Origin: Sphingobium sp. 15-1
Lineage (GTDB): Bacteria > Pseudomonadota > Alphaproteobacteria > Sphingomonadales > Sphingomonadaceae
DNA: 64,000 bases
Direction: 5' to 3'
Assembly: GCF_013375535.1 (NCBI RefSeq)
Contig: NZ_JABXJG010000001.1
Coordinates: 1,984,001-2,048,000, forward strand
The notes under the pieces were generated by a model. It saw nothing but the letters and a program-made list of their open reading frames with translations, did no database searches and was not told the DNA's origin. Numbering within the stretch: the first letter of the stretch is position 1; every line of letters starts with the position of its first letter. Positions 45,733-54,066 of the stretch are shown piece by piece. The position numbers and the translations under genes are program-made.

Positions 45733-45821
45733 CGTCATTCCCGCGAAGGCGGGGATCCATCTCCCGACCTTGCAACTGGGGATATGGCAGGAGATGGGTT
45801 CCCGCCTTCGCGGGAATGACG
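45733..45821. repeat. Palindromic intergenic repeat, GTCATTCCCGCGAAGGCGGG family
   Basis: Arms CGTCATTCCCGCGAAGGCGG and the complement ending CTTCGCGGGAATGACG. It ends 11 bp before the yciB ATG, the same arrangement as the copy in front of ftsY. Confidence 0.88.
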
Positions 45822-45832
45822 AAGGATAATAT

Positions 45833-46483
45833 ATGGCTGACCCCAAAAAACCCGCCCACAACGGCAATCTCAGCCTCGCGCTGGACTTCGGCCCTCTCCT
45901 CGTCTTCTTCCTGAGCTACAAGGGGACGGGCTGGCTCTGGGGGCCGGGCAATCCGATCACCGCCATGATATTCGGCACCGCTGCCTTCATGGCCGCAATC
46001 GTCGTCGCCGTGATCGTCTCCAGGGTGAAGCTGGGCCGCGTGTCGCCCATGCTCTGGCTCTCCGCGCTACTGATCCTCTTCTTCGGCGGCCTCACCATCT
46101 ATTTCCGCGACCAGAGCTTCATCCAGTTGAAGCCGACCATCATCTACGCCTTTTTCGCGCTGATGCTGTTCGCGGGGCTGATGCGGGGCAAGCCGCTGCT
46201 CAAATATCTGCTGCAGGCCGCCTATGACGGGCTGACGGAGACCGGCTGGCGCAAGCTGTCGCGCAACTGGGCCTTGTTCTTCGTCGCCATGGCGCTCGCC
46301 AATGAGATCATGCGCCGGACGATGAGCTTCGATAGCTGGCTGGCCGTCAAGGTGTGGGGCGTGACCATCGTGTCGGTCGTCTTCGCCGCCGCCAATATCC
46401 CAATGCTGATGCGCCACGGCCTCGACCTGGGCGAGAAGCTGGACAGCGAAGAGATAGGCGAAACCACCCCGCCGCAGGGTTGA
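45833..46483 (+). CDS. yciB: Inner membrane-spanning protein YciB (septation protein A family)
   Basis: 216 residues with five to six TM helices. LALDFGPLLVFFLSYKGTGW at the start, LTIYFRDQSFIQLKPTIIYA, GLTETGWRKLSRNWALFFVA and NEIMRRTMSFDSWLAVKVWG are the YciB/IspZ hallmarks. The protein influences septation and envelope properties. Position after ftsY fits the usual alphaproteobacterial order. Start ATG 45833. Confidence 0.94.
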   Translation: MADPKKPAHNGNLSLALDFGPLLVFFLSYKGTGWLWGPGNPITAMIFGTAAFMAAIVVAVIVSRVKLGRVSPMLWLSALLILFFGGLTIYFRDQSFIQLKPTIIYAFFALMLFAGLMRGKPLLKYLLQAAYDGLTETGWRKLSRNWALFFVAMALANEIMRRTMSFDSWLAVKVWGVTIVSVVFAAANIPMLMRHGLDLGEKLDSEEIGETTPPQG

Positions 46484-46517
46484 GATCGGCCGGGCGACCT
46501 GTCCGATTAAGTGGGCC

Positions 46518-46609
46518 GTGTTCCTGCGCAGGCAGGAACCCAGTTGAGACGTCGGAACTGGACTCTCACCATCCACTCGTCTCGTTCGAGTGCCTGCGCA
46601 GGAGCATGT
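46518..46609. repeat. Palindromic intergenic repeat, GTGCTCCTGCGAAGG family (variant)
   Basis: Left arm CCGTGTTCCTGCGCAGGCAG, right arm ending TGCGCAGGAGCATG. The spacer includes CATCCACTCGTCTCGTTCGAG, similar to the variant at 29941. It separates the convergent yciB and 46635 genes. Confidence 0.83.
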
Positions 46610-46634
46610 CACACTTCATTCGGTCAAAGCAAAA

Positions 46635-47192
46635 TCAGCTAAAATTCACCATGCAATAGAGCATCGCCAGCGACAGCAGGGTGTTGATCCGGCTGAACAT
46701 CATCGCGGTGGTCGCCGCCTTCGCCTTCACGTCATCCTCCGCCGGGACGATGCCCAGCGCCTTCTTCTGGTTCGGCCAGATCACGAACCAGACGTTGAAC
46801 GCCATGATCAGCGCCAGCCACATGCCGATGCCGATCAGCGTATAGGGCGCCTGCACCAACAGCGCCTGATGGATATAGCCCGCCAGCCAGGCCACGATCA
46901 GCCCGGTCAGCACCGTCATCGCCGCGCCCCAGCGGAAGAAGAACAGGGCGGCGGGCGCGATATGCTTGGAAACGCCCGGCTTCAGTTCCGCCGGGATTTT
47001 CGGCATGGTCGGGATCTGGACGAAATTGAAATAATAAAGCAGCCCGATCCAGGTGATGCCGAAGAAGAGGTGCAGCCATCGGAAGATCGTGTTGGCGTCC
47101 ACCATCCCCGCATGCGCGCCGAACATGACCGCGATCGCGAGCAGCAGCCCCGCGACCAGCACAAGATGCAGATTGCCGAAGAATTTTGCCAT
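46635..47192 (-). CDS. PuuD-like (urate hydroxylase N-terminal domain) membrane protein
   Basis: 185 residues, about five TM helices. FRWLHLFFGITWIGLLYYFN, FFRWGAAMTVLTGLIVAW and AFNVWFVIWPNQKKALGIVP match the membrane domain of PuuD-type urate oxidases, but the C-terminal cytochrome c domain and other purine genes are missing, so urate oxidation is not implied. Conserved His (RWLHLFFG) may bind heme. Start MAKFFGNLHL at 47192 after GGAAGG. Divergent from sodB. Confidence 0.85.
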   Translation of the reverse strand: MAKFFGNLHLVLVAGLLLAIAVMFGAHAGMVDANTIFRWLHLFFGITWIGLLYYFNFVQIPTMPKIPAELKPGVSKHIAPAALFFFRWGAAMTVLTGLIVAWLAGYIHQALLVQAPYTLIGIGMWLALIMAFNVWFVIWPNQKKALGIVPAEDDVKAKAATTAMMFSRINTLLSLAMLYCMVNFS

Positions 47193-47406
47193 GGACCCTT
47201 CCCCCAAGTTTCCGACCGCCGCATTCTCCGGGCGGCCTGACCGGTGATGCTATGCGATCGTTACGCCGCTGTCACATGGATATTTCCGTATCTTAGACGA
47301 AAATATCCTGTTTTCCGTCAGCCGATAACGCTGCTAGGGGCGGGGAGCCTTCCGGCCGCATCATCGTTATGTGGCCATCCGACCCAAGAACCCGAGGAGT
47401 TCCCAC

Positions 47407-48021
47407 ATGGCCTTTGTCCTGCCCCCCCTGCCCTATCCCAAGGATGCTTTTGGCGACATTTTGACCGCCGAAACCTTCGATTTCCACCATGGCAAGCACC
47501 ATAATGCCTATGTCGTGAAGGCCAATGAACTGGTCGCCGCCGACGCCGCGCTCCAGGGCAAGTCGCTGGTCGAACTGATCAAGTCGTCCAAGGGCGGCCT
47601 GTTCAACCAGGTCGGCCAGATCTGGAACCACACTTTCTATTGGCAGTCGCTCTCGCCCGCCAAGACCGCGCCAAGCGGCGAGCTGCTGGCCAAGATCGAA
47701 GAAGCCTTCGGCTCGGTCGACGCGCTGGTGGAAAAGCTGAAGGCCGAAGCCGTCGGCCATTTCGCCAGCGGCTGGGCCGCACTGATCCTGAAGGACGGCA
47801 AGCTGGAAGTGACCAGCTATCACGACGCCGACACGCCGGTCGCGCATGAAGGCCACGCGCCGCTGCTGATCCTCGATGTGTGGGAACATGCCTATTATAT
47901 CGACTATCGCAACGCCCGCCCCAACTATGCCGACCGCGTCCTCAAGGAAGCGATCAACTGGGATTTCGCGGCGCAGAATCTCGACGGCCAGGGCGTCAGC
48001 CGCGCCGATCAGCCCGCCTGA
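47407..48021 (+). CDS. sodB: Superoxide dismutase [Fe/Mn]
   Basis: 204 residues. The four metal ligands are visible in FDFHHGKHHNAYV (first His), GQIWNHTFYWQSL (second His) and LDVWEHAYYIDYRNARP (Asp and His). The N-terminal LPPLPYPKDAF and GLFNQVGQIWNH pattern point to the iron type; a cambialistic enzyme is possible. It destroys cytosolic superoxide. AGGAG precedes the ATG 47407. A strong hairpin follows the stop. Confidence 0.95.
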   Translation: MAFVLPPLPYPKDAFGDILTAETFDFHHGKHHNAYVVKANELVAADAALQGKSLVELIKSSKGGLFNQVGQIWNHTFYWQSLSPAKTAPSGELLAKIEEAFGSVDALVEKLKAEAVGHFASGWAALILKDGKLEVTSYHDADTPVAHEGHAPLLILDVWEHAYYIDYRNARPNYADRVLKEAINWDFAAQNLDGQGVSRADQPA

Positions 48022-48027
48022 ACGACA

Positions 48028-48062
48028 GATCGCCCGCCGCGTGGGACGCGCGGCGGGCGATC
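48028..48062 (+). terminator. Hairpin after sodB
   Basis: A perfect 14-bp stem (GATCGCCCGCCGCG at 48028-48041 with its complement at 48049-48062) and a 7-nt loop. There is no T-run, so termination may be Rho-assisted or the hairpin may protect the mRNA end. Confidence 0.55.
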
Positions 48063-48145
48063 CATCCAAGTCTTTGCGAAGACGGCACAACCGTTTCTTA
48101 ACCCCGCTATCGGAAGATGCTTTACAGGGGACGAGGGAAACGGTC

Positions 48146-48583
48146 ATGGACCTCGACGAATTGCAAAGACAGCATGACGAACTGGAGGCTCTCGCGGCCC
48201 GGTTTCGGCAAGCGATCGCGGACGACGGCAATCCGCAAAGACTGGGCACGCTGCGCTGGCAATTCGCCCGGCTGCTGATGGCGCATCTGGCGCTGGAAGA
48301 CCGGATTTTCTACCCCAATATGCAGCGGCAGGCGCATGATCTGCTGCGCGACACGGCAGGCCGGCTCGAAATCGAGATGGCGCCGATCGCCCAAGCCTTT
48401 TCCGCCTATATGTCCCGCTGGAGCGACGATCGGATCGAGCGCGAATGGGCGGATTTCTGCTACGAAAGCCGCGAGATGCTGGGCGCCATCCTGAACCGGA
48501 TGCATAAGGAAGAGGGGCTGCTGATGCCTCTGCTCGCGGATGCCGGATTGATCGAGGCGCCGCGAATCAGGCGCGTGGGTTAA
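48146..48583 (+). CDS. Hemerythrin-like HHE domain protein
   Basis: 145 residues forming a four-helix bundle with the candidate iron ligands H in LQRQHDELEALAAR, H and E in LLMAHLALEDRIFYPNM, H and E in RMHKEEGLLMPLL. HHE proteins bind a di-iron centre and may sense or store oxygen or repair Fe-S clusters. AGGGGACGAGGG precedes the ATG. Next to sodB, consistent with a role in oxidative conditions, though this is only suggestive. Confidence 0.87.
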   Translation: MDLDELQRQHDELEALAARFRQAIADDGNPQRLGTLRWQFARLLMAHLALEDRIFYPNMQRQAHDLLRDTAGRLEIEMAPIAQAFSAYMSRWSDDRIEREWADFCYESREMLGAILNRMHKEEGLLMPLLADAGLIEAPRIRRVG

Positions 48584-48640
48584 GGGCGCGTCGAAATTTG
48601 GTTCAGGGCAGCGATGAGAGGCTGGTGGACATCCCCCTAT

Positions 48641-48733
48641 CGTCACCCCGGACTTGATCCGGGGTCCCGCTGCCTTCGTCGGCGGGGTGCGGCCTCAAAA
48701 AAAGCGGGCCCCCGGGTCAAGCCCGGGGTGACG
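48641..48733. repeat. Palindromic intergenic repeat, GTCACCCCGG family, overlapping a gene end
   Basis: Arms CGTCACCCCGGACTTGATCC and the complement ending CCCGGGGTGACG. The right arm encodes, on the minus strand, the last residues (TSPRA) and the TGA stop of the ferredoxin-like gene at 48717. Confidence 0.88.
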
Positions 48734-49103
48734 TGGGAACAGCAATATCTCGGTCGGGACGGCTCGACGACTCGCCAAGCGGAGCCAATTCCAGCGCCCC
48801 GGCCAGTTCATCCAGATCGGCGCCCGGCCGCACCAGCAACCAATCGCGCGCCTGCGCGCCATTCACGACCGTCACCGCGCCCTTGGGGCAGACGCCCAGG
48901 CAATTGACCTCGACGATCCCCGCCCCCGCCTTGCGCCCCTTTTTCAGCGAAAGATGCCGACGCAGCGCCTTAGCCAGCCGTTCATCGCCATCGGGACCAA
49001 AACCGCCGTCCAGCTTCTTCGAACATTTGCGGCAGACCAGCACCGCATGATCCCAGTTCGACCGGACGCGATCCTTCAATCCGCGCGCTCCCGCGGCTTC
49101 CAC
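48717..49103 (-). CDS. Thioredoxin-like [2Fe-2S] ferredoxin (sucrase/ferredoxin-like)
   Basis: 128 residues from an ATG inside the DnaJ-like gene; a TTG at 49079 that overlaps the dnaJ-like stop is an alternative. Cys pairs are VCRKCSKKLDGGFG and VNCLGVCPKGAVTVV, the pattern of thioredoxin-fold 2Fe-2S ferredoxins that resemble the NuoE C-terminal half. The C-terminus runs into a palindromic repeat that supplies its last five residues and stop, so the tail is not ancestral. Partner enzyme unknown. Confidence 0.85.
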   Translation of the reverse strand: MEAAGARGLKDRVRSNWDHAVLVCRKCSKKLDGGFGPDGDERLAKALRRHLSLKKGRKAGAGIVEVNCLGVCPKGAVTVVNGAQARDWLLVRPGADLDELAGALELAPLGESSSRPDRDIAVPTSPRA

Positions 49104-49624
49104 GTCCGCCGCTCCTCGGCGGCGCGCAGCACTTCATAAGCGGCCTGGATCGTCTGGAAGCGCACGGCTGCCTGCGCGTCGCCGGGCTTCACGTCGGGAT
49201 GATATTCCTTGGCCAGACGCCGCCAGCTTTTCTTCACCGCCTCGAAATCGGCGTCGTCCTCCAGCTCCAGTGCCTGGAGCGCATGCATCTCGTCCCGCGA
49301 GCGGGTGCCATCGCCCGGCCCGCCCCAGCCATGATAGGCGCTGTTCTGATAGCCGCCCGCGTCGCGCCGCTCGGCCCGCTCGCGCTGTTCCCGCTCCTCC
49401 CGGTCGAGGCCCTGAAAATAATCCCAGTTGCGGTTATATTCCGCCGCATGATCGGTGCAGAAATACCAGCGCTCGCGGCTGTTGGGCGATTTGGGCGCGG
49501 GGCAGTCGCCGGGGCGGTCGCAGCCGTGCCGGTCGCACAGACGCACCTGCTGCGCCTCACGCGATGCGCCATAGCTGCGCCAGCGGGGAAAACCCCAGTC
49601 ATTGGATCGGCTGCTTCTTGCCAT
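49076..49624 (-). CDS. J-domain (DnaJ-like) protein with C-terminal J domain
   Basis: 182 residues. The N-terminal part has four Cys (LCDRHGCDRPGDCPAP and WYFCTDHAAEYN) that could bind zinc. A Glu/Arg-rich helix (LDREEREQRERAERR) and the C-terminal J domain (about 115-180) follow, with HPD in KEYHPDVKPGD and the Q-rich helix RFQTIQAAYEVLRAAE. J domains stimulate DnaK. The C-terminal location is typical of this small alphaproteobacterial family. Upstream of the ferredoxin gene with a 28-bp overlap. Confidence 0.9.
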   Translation of the reverse strand: MARSSRSNDWGFPRWRSYGASREAQQVRLCDRHGCDRPGDCPAPKSPNSRERWYFCTDHAAEYNRNWDYFQGLDREEREQRERAERRDAGGYQNSAYHGWGGPGDGTRSRDEMHALQALELEDDADFEAVKKSWRRLAKEYHPDVKPGDAQAAVRFQTIQAAYEVLRAAEERRTWKPRERAD

Positions 49625-49691
49625 GGTTCCCAAATTAGGCAGGCCGCAGGCGGAAAGCCACCCCGGCTGCGGATGAAAATTGCCGTTATTT

Positions 49692-49838
49692 AAATCCTCC
49701 CCATCGCAAGATGGGGAGGGGGACCGTTCGCGAAGCGAAGGGTGGAGGGGCCGTCGCGCTAGCGACGGTTGCACCGTCGCCCCCTCCACCACTCGCTTCG
49801 CGAGCGGTCCCCCTCCCCATGCTCCGCATAGGGAGGAA
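49692..49838. repeat. AAATCCTCCC inverted-repeat element next to rnpB
   Basis: Bounded by AAATCCTCCCCATCGCAAGA at the left and a GGGGAGGGGGACCG-type complement ending GGGAGGA at the right; a strong internal inverted repeat (ACCGTCGCGC region) gives a cruciform-like structure. Related to 9628-9797. It begins 5 bp beyond the 3' end of rnpB and may provide its terminator. Confidence 0.75.
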
Positions 49839-49843
49839 TAAAA

Positions 49844-50230
49844 TGCCAGAGGGCCTGTAAGCCGGGTTCTGTCCCCCTCTTGCGAAGGGTGGCGACCATT
49901 CCTCTAGGGGACGGATTGCTCCGTCCCTCAAGCAACCAACCCGGGCGGTCTCAGCCGAAACAGGCCTAGCAGCCGAAACTGCGCGCCGCCCCTATTCGGT
50001 CTTGCTCCCGGTGGGGTTTACCGTGCCGCCTTCCGTTGCCGGAGACGCGGTGCGCTCTTACCGCACCCTTTCAATTTCGCTGAGCCGAAGCTGTAGCGAC
50101 CTGCTTTCTGTTGCACTGTCCCTTGGATCACTCCAGCCGGCCGTTAGCCGGCACCGTCATTTCGTGGAGCCCGGACTTTCCTCGCCGTGGAAGTTACCCG
50201 CCACGCCGCGGCCGCCCGGCCCTCTGGCAG
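49844..50230 (-). ncRNA. rnpB: RNase P RNA (class A)
   Basis: About 387 nt on the minus strand. P1 is formed by TGCCAGAGGGCC at the 5' end (about 50230) with GGCCCTCTGGCA at the 3' end (about 49844). The universally conserved GAGGAAAGTCCGGGCTCC is at about 50184-50166, and the 3' ACAGAACCCGGCTTA at about 49871-49857. These are the CR-I and CR-V landmarks of bacterial type A RNase P RNA. It cleaves the 5' leaders of tRNA precursors. Ends are set from P1 pairing. Confidence 0.95.
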
Positions 50231-50294
50231 AGGCGCCTATACACAGGTCCAACGCTCCCGTCATCCCCGCTTAATCATCGCGCCGCTTAAGGCC

Positions 50295-50993
50295 CTAGTC
50301 CTCACCCTGGGGCTTGGGCAGCAGCAGCGCCAGCAGGATCGCCCGGCACTCGCCATCGATGATCCCGTCGATCAGCTCCGGCCGGAAGCGCCGCTGGAAC
50401 GCCACCACCGCCGCCTGCGGCTCGGCAATGTCGTATCCGAAACGCTCCAGCGCCAGCATGAAGCCGCCGTCGCTCCAATGCGGGTCCATCAGATTCTTGG
50501 TCGGGCGCGGCAGGGCCAGCCGCAGCCGCGCCAATTGCCCCCAGGGGAAAAGCTCGCCCGGGTCCTGCTTGCGCGCCGGGGCGACGTCGCTATGGCCGAC
50601 GATGTTGCCACGGGTGATCTTGTGGCGCTGCACGATCTGGTGGATCAGCGGGATCAGCGACCCCATCTGCGCGTCCGGGAAGGGCCGGTAGCCCCATTCA
50701 TGCCCCGGATTGACGATCTCTATGCCGATGCTCGCGGAATTGATGTCGTCGATGCCGCGCCAATGCGCCCGCCCCGCATGCCAGGCGCGCTTGTCCTCAT
50801 CCACCATGCGGATGACCTGCCCATCCTCCGTCACGACATAATGGGCGGACACCTTCGATTCCGGGCTGGCCATCCAGTTGATCGCGGTCGCCGCGTCGGC
50901 CATCCCGGTATAGTGCAGCACCAGCATGGAAACCGGCAGGCTGCGCTCGTCGAAATTGGGGGACGGCGTATCGATCATCGGAAAGTCGGTCAT
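50295..50993 (-). CDS. N-acetylmuramoyl-L-alanine amidase (AmpD/Amidase_2 type)
   Basis: 232 residues. The zinc ligands are H in MLVLHYTGMADA, H in VGHSDVAPARKQDPGELF and the nearby Asp; the catalytic Glu is in SIGIEIVNPGHEWGY. SAHYVVTEDGQVIRMVDED is typical of Amidase_2. A C-terminal PG-binding-like helix set (FMLALERFGYDIAEPQAAVV) follows. No signal peptide is seen, so it is probably a cytoplasmic AmpD-like enzyme in peptidoglycan recycling. Confidence 0.92.
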   Translation of the reverse strand: MTDFPMIDTPSPNFDERSLPVSMLVLHYTGMADAATAINWMASPESKVSAHYVVTEDGQVIRMVDEDKRAWHAGRAHWRGIDDINSASIGIEIVNPGHEWGYRPFPDAQMGSLIPLIHQIVQRHKITRGNIVGHSDVAPARKQDPGELFPWGQLARLRLALPRPTKNLMDPHWSDGGFMLALERFGYDIAEPQAAVVAFQRRFRPELIDGIIDGECRAILLALLLPKPQGED

Positions 50994-51106
50994 CGCGAAG
51001 GGCCAGTCACTCGCACTCGTCTGTCAGCGTCTTGGGAACGCGGGCAGACCATGACCCACAGCGGCAGGCCAATCAAGCGGAACGCAGCATTTTCCGGCCA
51101 GGCGGA

Positions 51107-52006
51107 TCAAAGCGCCCGGCGCAGCGCCCCGTCCGGCCGCGCCATAGCGTCGGCACGGCGACCATAGCCGCCGCGAAATTCGGCATGGGGCACGAAATCG
51201 TCGCTATGCCCGATCACCGTCTCGCCCGCGCCCAGCAGCAGCACGGACCGCGCGTGGCTGTGCCGCGCCAGCAGGCGAAGCACGCTCTGGCGCCGCTCCG
51301 GCGTGAAGTAGAGCAGCACGTTGCGGCAGAGCAGAAGGTCATATTCGCCCTTGGGCGTCCGCGCATCGAACAGATTGTCGGTGCGGAAATCGATCATCTG
51401 GCGCAGCGCCGGATTGGCGCACCAATCCTCGCCCGAAGGTTCGAACCATTTGAGCAGGTCGCCCACCGGCAGGCCGCGCTGCACGTCCATCTGGGTGAAG
51501 ATGCCCGCCTTCGCCTGATCGATGGCGGCGGTGGAGATGTCGGTCGCCAATATCTCGATCCGCCAGCCGCGCCAGCGGGCCATGTCGTTGCAGAGCTGGA
51601 TCGCCAGCGAATAAACCTCCTGCCCCGTCGAGCAGCCCGCGCTCCAGATGCGCAGCGTCCGGTCGGACCGCTGCGCATGGATGTGCGGCAGGATATGGCG
51701 ATGAATCATGTCGAAAATCTGGAAATCGCGGAAAAAGCTGCTTTCATTGTTGAGCAGCGCGTTGACCACGTCATTTTCCAGCGCCGCGTCCTTGCGCGCC
51801 ATCAGCCGGGACGCCAGCGCGTCCATATCCGTCAGGCCATGGGCGCGCAGCACCGGCTTCAGCGCCGTTTCCATCCGCCAGGCCCGGCTTTCGGACAATA
51901 TCTGCCCCGTGCGCGCTTCCAGCAGGCCGGAAAAGACGCGCGCCGCCCCGCGAGAGGAGGAATCGGAACCGGACGGGACAGAGTGGGCCGAGGGGGGCAA
52001 TGCCAT
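51107..52006 (-). CDS. cheR: Chemotaxis protein methyltransferase CheR
   Basis: 299 residues. The N-terminal CheR helix domain (ARVFSGLLEARTGQILSESR, NNESSFFRDFQIFDMI) precedes the SAM domain (RIWSAGCSTGQEVYSLAIQL, EILATDISTAAIDQAKAGIF, DLLLCRNVLLYFTP). It methylates glutamates of chemoreceptors. The ATG at 52006 overlaps the cheB stop by one base. Last gene of the cheA-cheW-cheY-cheB-cheR operon. Confidence 0.95.
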   Translation of the reverse strand: MALPPSAHSVPSGSDSSSRGAARVFSGLLEARTGQILSESRAWRMETALKPVLRAHGLTDMDALASRLMARKDAALENDVVNALLNNESSFFRDFQIFDMIHRHILPHIHAQRSDRTLRIWSAGCSTGQEVYSLAIQLCNDMARWRGWRIEILATDISTAAIDQAKAGIFTQMDVQRGLPVGDLLKWFEPSGEDWCANPALRQMIDFRTDNLFDARTPKGEYDLLLCRNVLLYFTPERRQSVLRLLARHSHARSVLLLGAGETVIGHSDDFVPHAEFRGGYGRRADAMARPDGALRRAL

Positions 52007-53085
52007 CAGTTTCTGTTCTTTCCTCTTCGCGCCACGAAATCCATGATCGCATGGGGTTCCAGCAGAGCGCAGTGCAATCCTTCTCCCGCGATCGAACCGG
52101 GCATGCCCCAGACGACGCTGCTCGCCTCGTCCTGCGCCACGATCCAGCCGCCCGCCGCCACAATGTCGCGCCCGCCGACCGTGCCGTCGCGGCCCATGCC
52201 GGTCAGCACCACGCCTGCCGCGCCCGCGCCATAGACATGCGCCATGCTGGCGAACATCGGGTCCACGCCGGGCAGGTTGCCCGCCGGGGTGCGATCCGGG
52301 TTCAGCATGACGGACACGCGGCCGTAAAGCCCCTGCCGCAACTGGAGATTGCCGTCGCCCGGCGCGACATAGACGATGTCCGGAGCCAGGATTTCGCCCT
52401 GTTCCGCCACCTTGACGCGCAGCGATGTCATGCGGCCCAATTGCTGGACGAAATAATGAGTGAAGCTGGCCGGCAGATGCTGGGTCAGCAGGATCGGCAC
52501 GCCCAGCGGCGCGGCCAGACCGGCGAACAGCTGTCCCAGCGCATGGATGCCGCCGGTCGATGCGCCAATGCCCAGACAGGCGAGCGGCTGGGCCGCCTGC
52601 TCCGGTTCGACCCGCAGCGGAGGGCGCATCACGACCGGCGCCGCCGCGCCGTTGAACAGGCGCGACAGCCGGTCGATCAGCGCCTGGGGAAAATGCTCGC
52701 CAAAGCTGCCGCTGCCGGGCTTGGCCAATATGTCGCTCGCGCCTAAGGCCAGCGCCTCGACCGCCGCGGCGCTCCCCTCCTCGCAATTGCCGGACAGGAT
52801 CACGACCTTGGCGCGCGGGTTGATCCGCAGGATCGCGGGCAGCGCCATCAGCCCGCTCTGCCCCGCCAGTTCGATATCCAGCAGGACCAGGTCGACCTCA
52901 TGCTCGCTCAGATAGGCCAGCGCATGTTCGGCGCTGTTGGTCTTGTGGGAGACCGAAAATCGCAGGTCGGCGTTCAATATCCGTTCGATGACCGTCCGGA
53001 CCACGACCGAATCGTCGACGATCAGGGTGCGCAGCGCCCTGTCTTCGTCCCGGTTGCTGGCCATGATCGGCACGTGAACGGTCAT
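52006..53085 (-). CDS. cheB: Chemotaxis protein-glutamate methylesterase CheB
   Basis: 359 residues. Receiver domain: IVDDSVVVRTVIERIL, with the phospho-Asp in LVLLDIELAGQSG. Methylesterase domain: catalytic Ser in LGIGASTGGIHALGQLF, His in LTQHLPASFTHYFV, and the C-terminal Asp in LTGMGRDGTVGG. It removes methyl groups and deamidates receptors. Start at 53085 preferred; a slightly internal ATG (MASNRDEDRAL) is possible. Confidence 0.95.
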   Translation of the reverse strand: MTVHVPIMASNRDEDRALRTLIVDDSVVVRTVIERILNADLRFSVSHKTNSAEHALAYLSEHEVDLVLLDIELAGQSGLMALPAILRINPRAKVVILSGNCEEGSAAAVEALALGASDILAKPGSGSFGEHFPQALIDRLSRLFNGAAAPVVMRPPLRVEPEQAAQPLACLGIGASTGGIHALGQLFAGLAAPLGVPILLTQHLPASFTHYFVQQLGRMTSLRVKVAEQGEILAPDIVYVAPGDGNLQLRQGLYGRVSVMLNPDRTPAGNLPGVDPMFASMAHVYGAGAAGVVLTGMGRDGTVGGRDIVAAGGWIVAQDEASSVVWGMPGSIAGEGLHCALLEPHAIMDFVARRGKNRN

Positions 53086-53154
53086 CGAGGGAAATCTTTC
53101 TGAACGAAGGCGGGAAATCAGGGCAGGAGAAGGGCGAGCAATCGCCGGGCGGCG

Positions 53155-53520
53155 TCAGATCACGCCGACGATCGACAATTTGCTTTCCAGCGTCTCCCGG
53201 TCGAACGGTTTCATCACATATTCGTCCGCGCCCGCTTCGACGGCGGCCTTGATATGGCTGATGCCGTTTTCCGTGGTGCAGAAGATGATCTTGGGCCGCG
53301 CCGCCAGCTTGGCGCCCGGCAGCGCCTGGAGGAACTCCATCCCGCTCATCACCGGCATGTTCCAGTCGAGCAGGACGACGTCGGGCAGGGACGTTTCGCA
53401 TTGCGCGAGGGCGTCACGGCCGTCGACCGCTTCGCTGACCTGAAGGTCGAGCGATTCCAATATGTGGCGGGCAACTTTGCGGATGACCTTCGAATCATCC
53501 ACGACCAAGCAGTTTTTCAT
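53155..53520 (-). CDS. cheY: Chemotaxis response regulator CheY
   Basis: 121 residues, a single receiver. Acid pocket LVVDDSKVIRKV, phospho-Asp in VVLLDWNMPVMSG, Thr in IIFCTTENGISH and Lys in YVMKPFDRE. It is more like the alphaproteobacterial CheY with a VVDDSKVIRK start. Start at 53520 follows AGGGACGC. Confidence 0.94.
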   Translation of the reverse strand: MKNCLVVDDSKVIRKVARHILESLDLQVSEAVDGRDALAQCETSLPDVVLLDWNMPVMSGMEFLQALPGAKLAARPKIIFCTTENGISHIKAAVEAGADEYVMKPFDRETLESKLSIVGVI

Positions 53521-53615
53521 AGAGCGTCCCTTGTTTTGCGTCCCATCTTCAGGAGCCTTAACCGGCAAAGGCGAGGATTTGGTAAACGTTGGTACAAGAT
53601 CGTCATGCTGCCCGT

Positions 53616-54053
53616 TCATGCCGCCTGGGCCACCGCGCCCGCCTCGATGAAGCCGCTCAGCGACACGAGCAGATAGGGCTGCCCCTCATGCTCCACCAGG
53701 CCCCGGGCATAGGGCGACCAGACGGGATCGAGCTGACCGCGCAGCGGCAGCTCGCCCTCCAGCACCTGGCAGATGTCGTAGACGGCATCGACCATCAGCC
53801 CGTAGCTGTGGCCGCTAATGTCCGCGATGATGGCGAAGCCGCGCTGCTCCGCGGGCGTCGGCCGCCCCCGCACCAGCGCCGCGACGTCGATGATGGTCAG
53901 CACCCGGCTGCGCAGCGCGGAAAGCCCGGCGACATGCGCGCCCATGCCCGGCACCGGCGAGATGTCGGTCAGCTTGACCACCGCCTCGACCTCCCGGGTT
54001 TCGACGGCGACCCGCGTGCCGGCCAGCGTGGCGAAGAGATAAAGCTGGTTCAT
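53616..54053 (-). CDS. cheW: Chemotaxis coupling protein CheW
   Basis: 145 residues of the CheW fold: FATLAGTRVAVETREVEAVV, SALRSRVLTIIDVAALV, SYGLMVDAVYDICQVLEGEL and EGQPYLLVSLSGFI. It bridges receptors to CheA. No receptor (MCP) gene is in the window, so the receptors must be elsewhere. A 13-bp gap separates it from cheA. Confidence 0.93.
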   Translation of the reverse strand: MNQLYLFATLAGTRVAVETREVEAVVKLTDISPVPGMGAHVAGLSALRSRVLTIIDVAALVRGRPTPAEQRGFAIIADISGHSYGLMVDAVYDICQVLEGELPLRGQLDPVWSPYARGLVEHEGQPYLLVSLSGFIEAGAVAQAA

Positions 54054-54066
54054 ATCCTTATCCTCC

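Noticed and set aside
46635..47192. Urate oxidase (PuuD) activity for the membrane protein
   Set aside because: Only the membrane domain is present; the cytochrome c domain and purine-degradation neighbours are missing.
49844..50280. Small reading frames across 49.85-50.28 kb
   Set aside because: The region is RNase P RNA by its conserved core sequences and P1 pairing, so frames here are not genes.
51107..52786. Reading frame joining cheR with sequence inside cheB as one 559-residue protein
   Set aside because: Only the part from 52006 downward matches CheR; the upstream part is an alternate frame of cheB.
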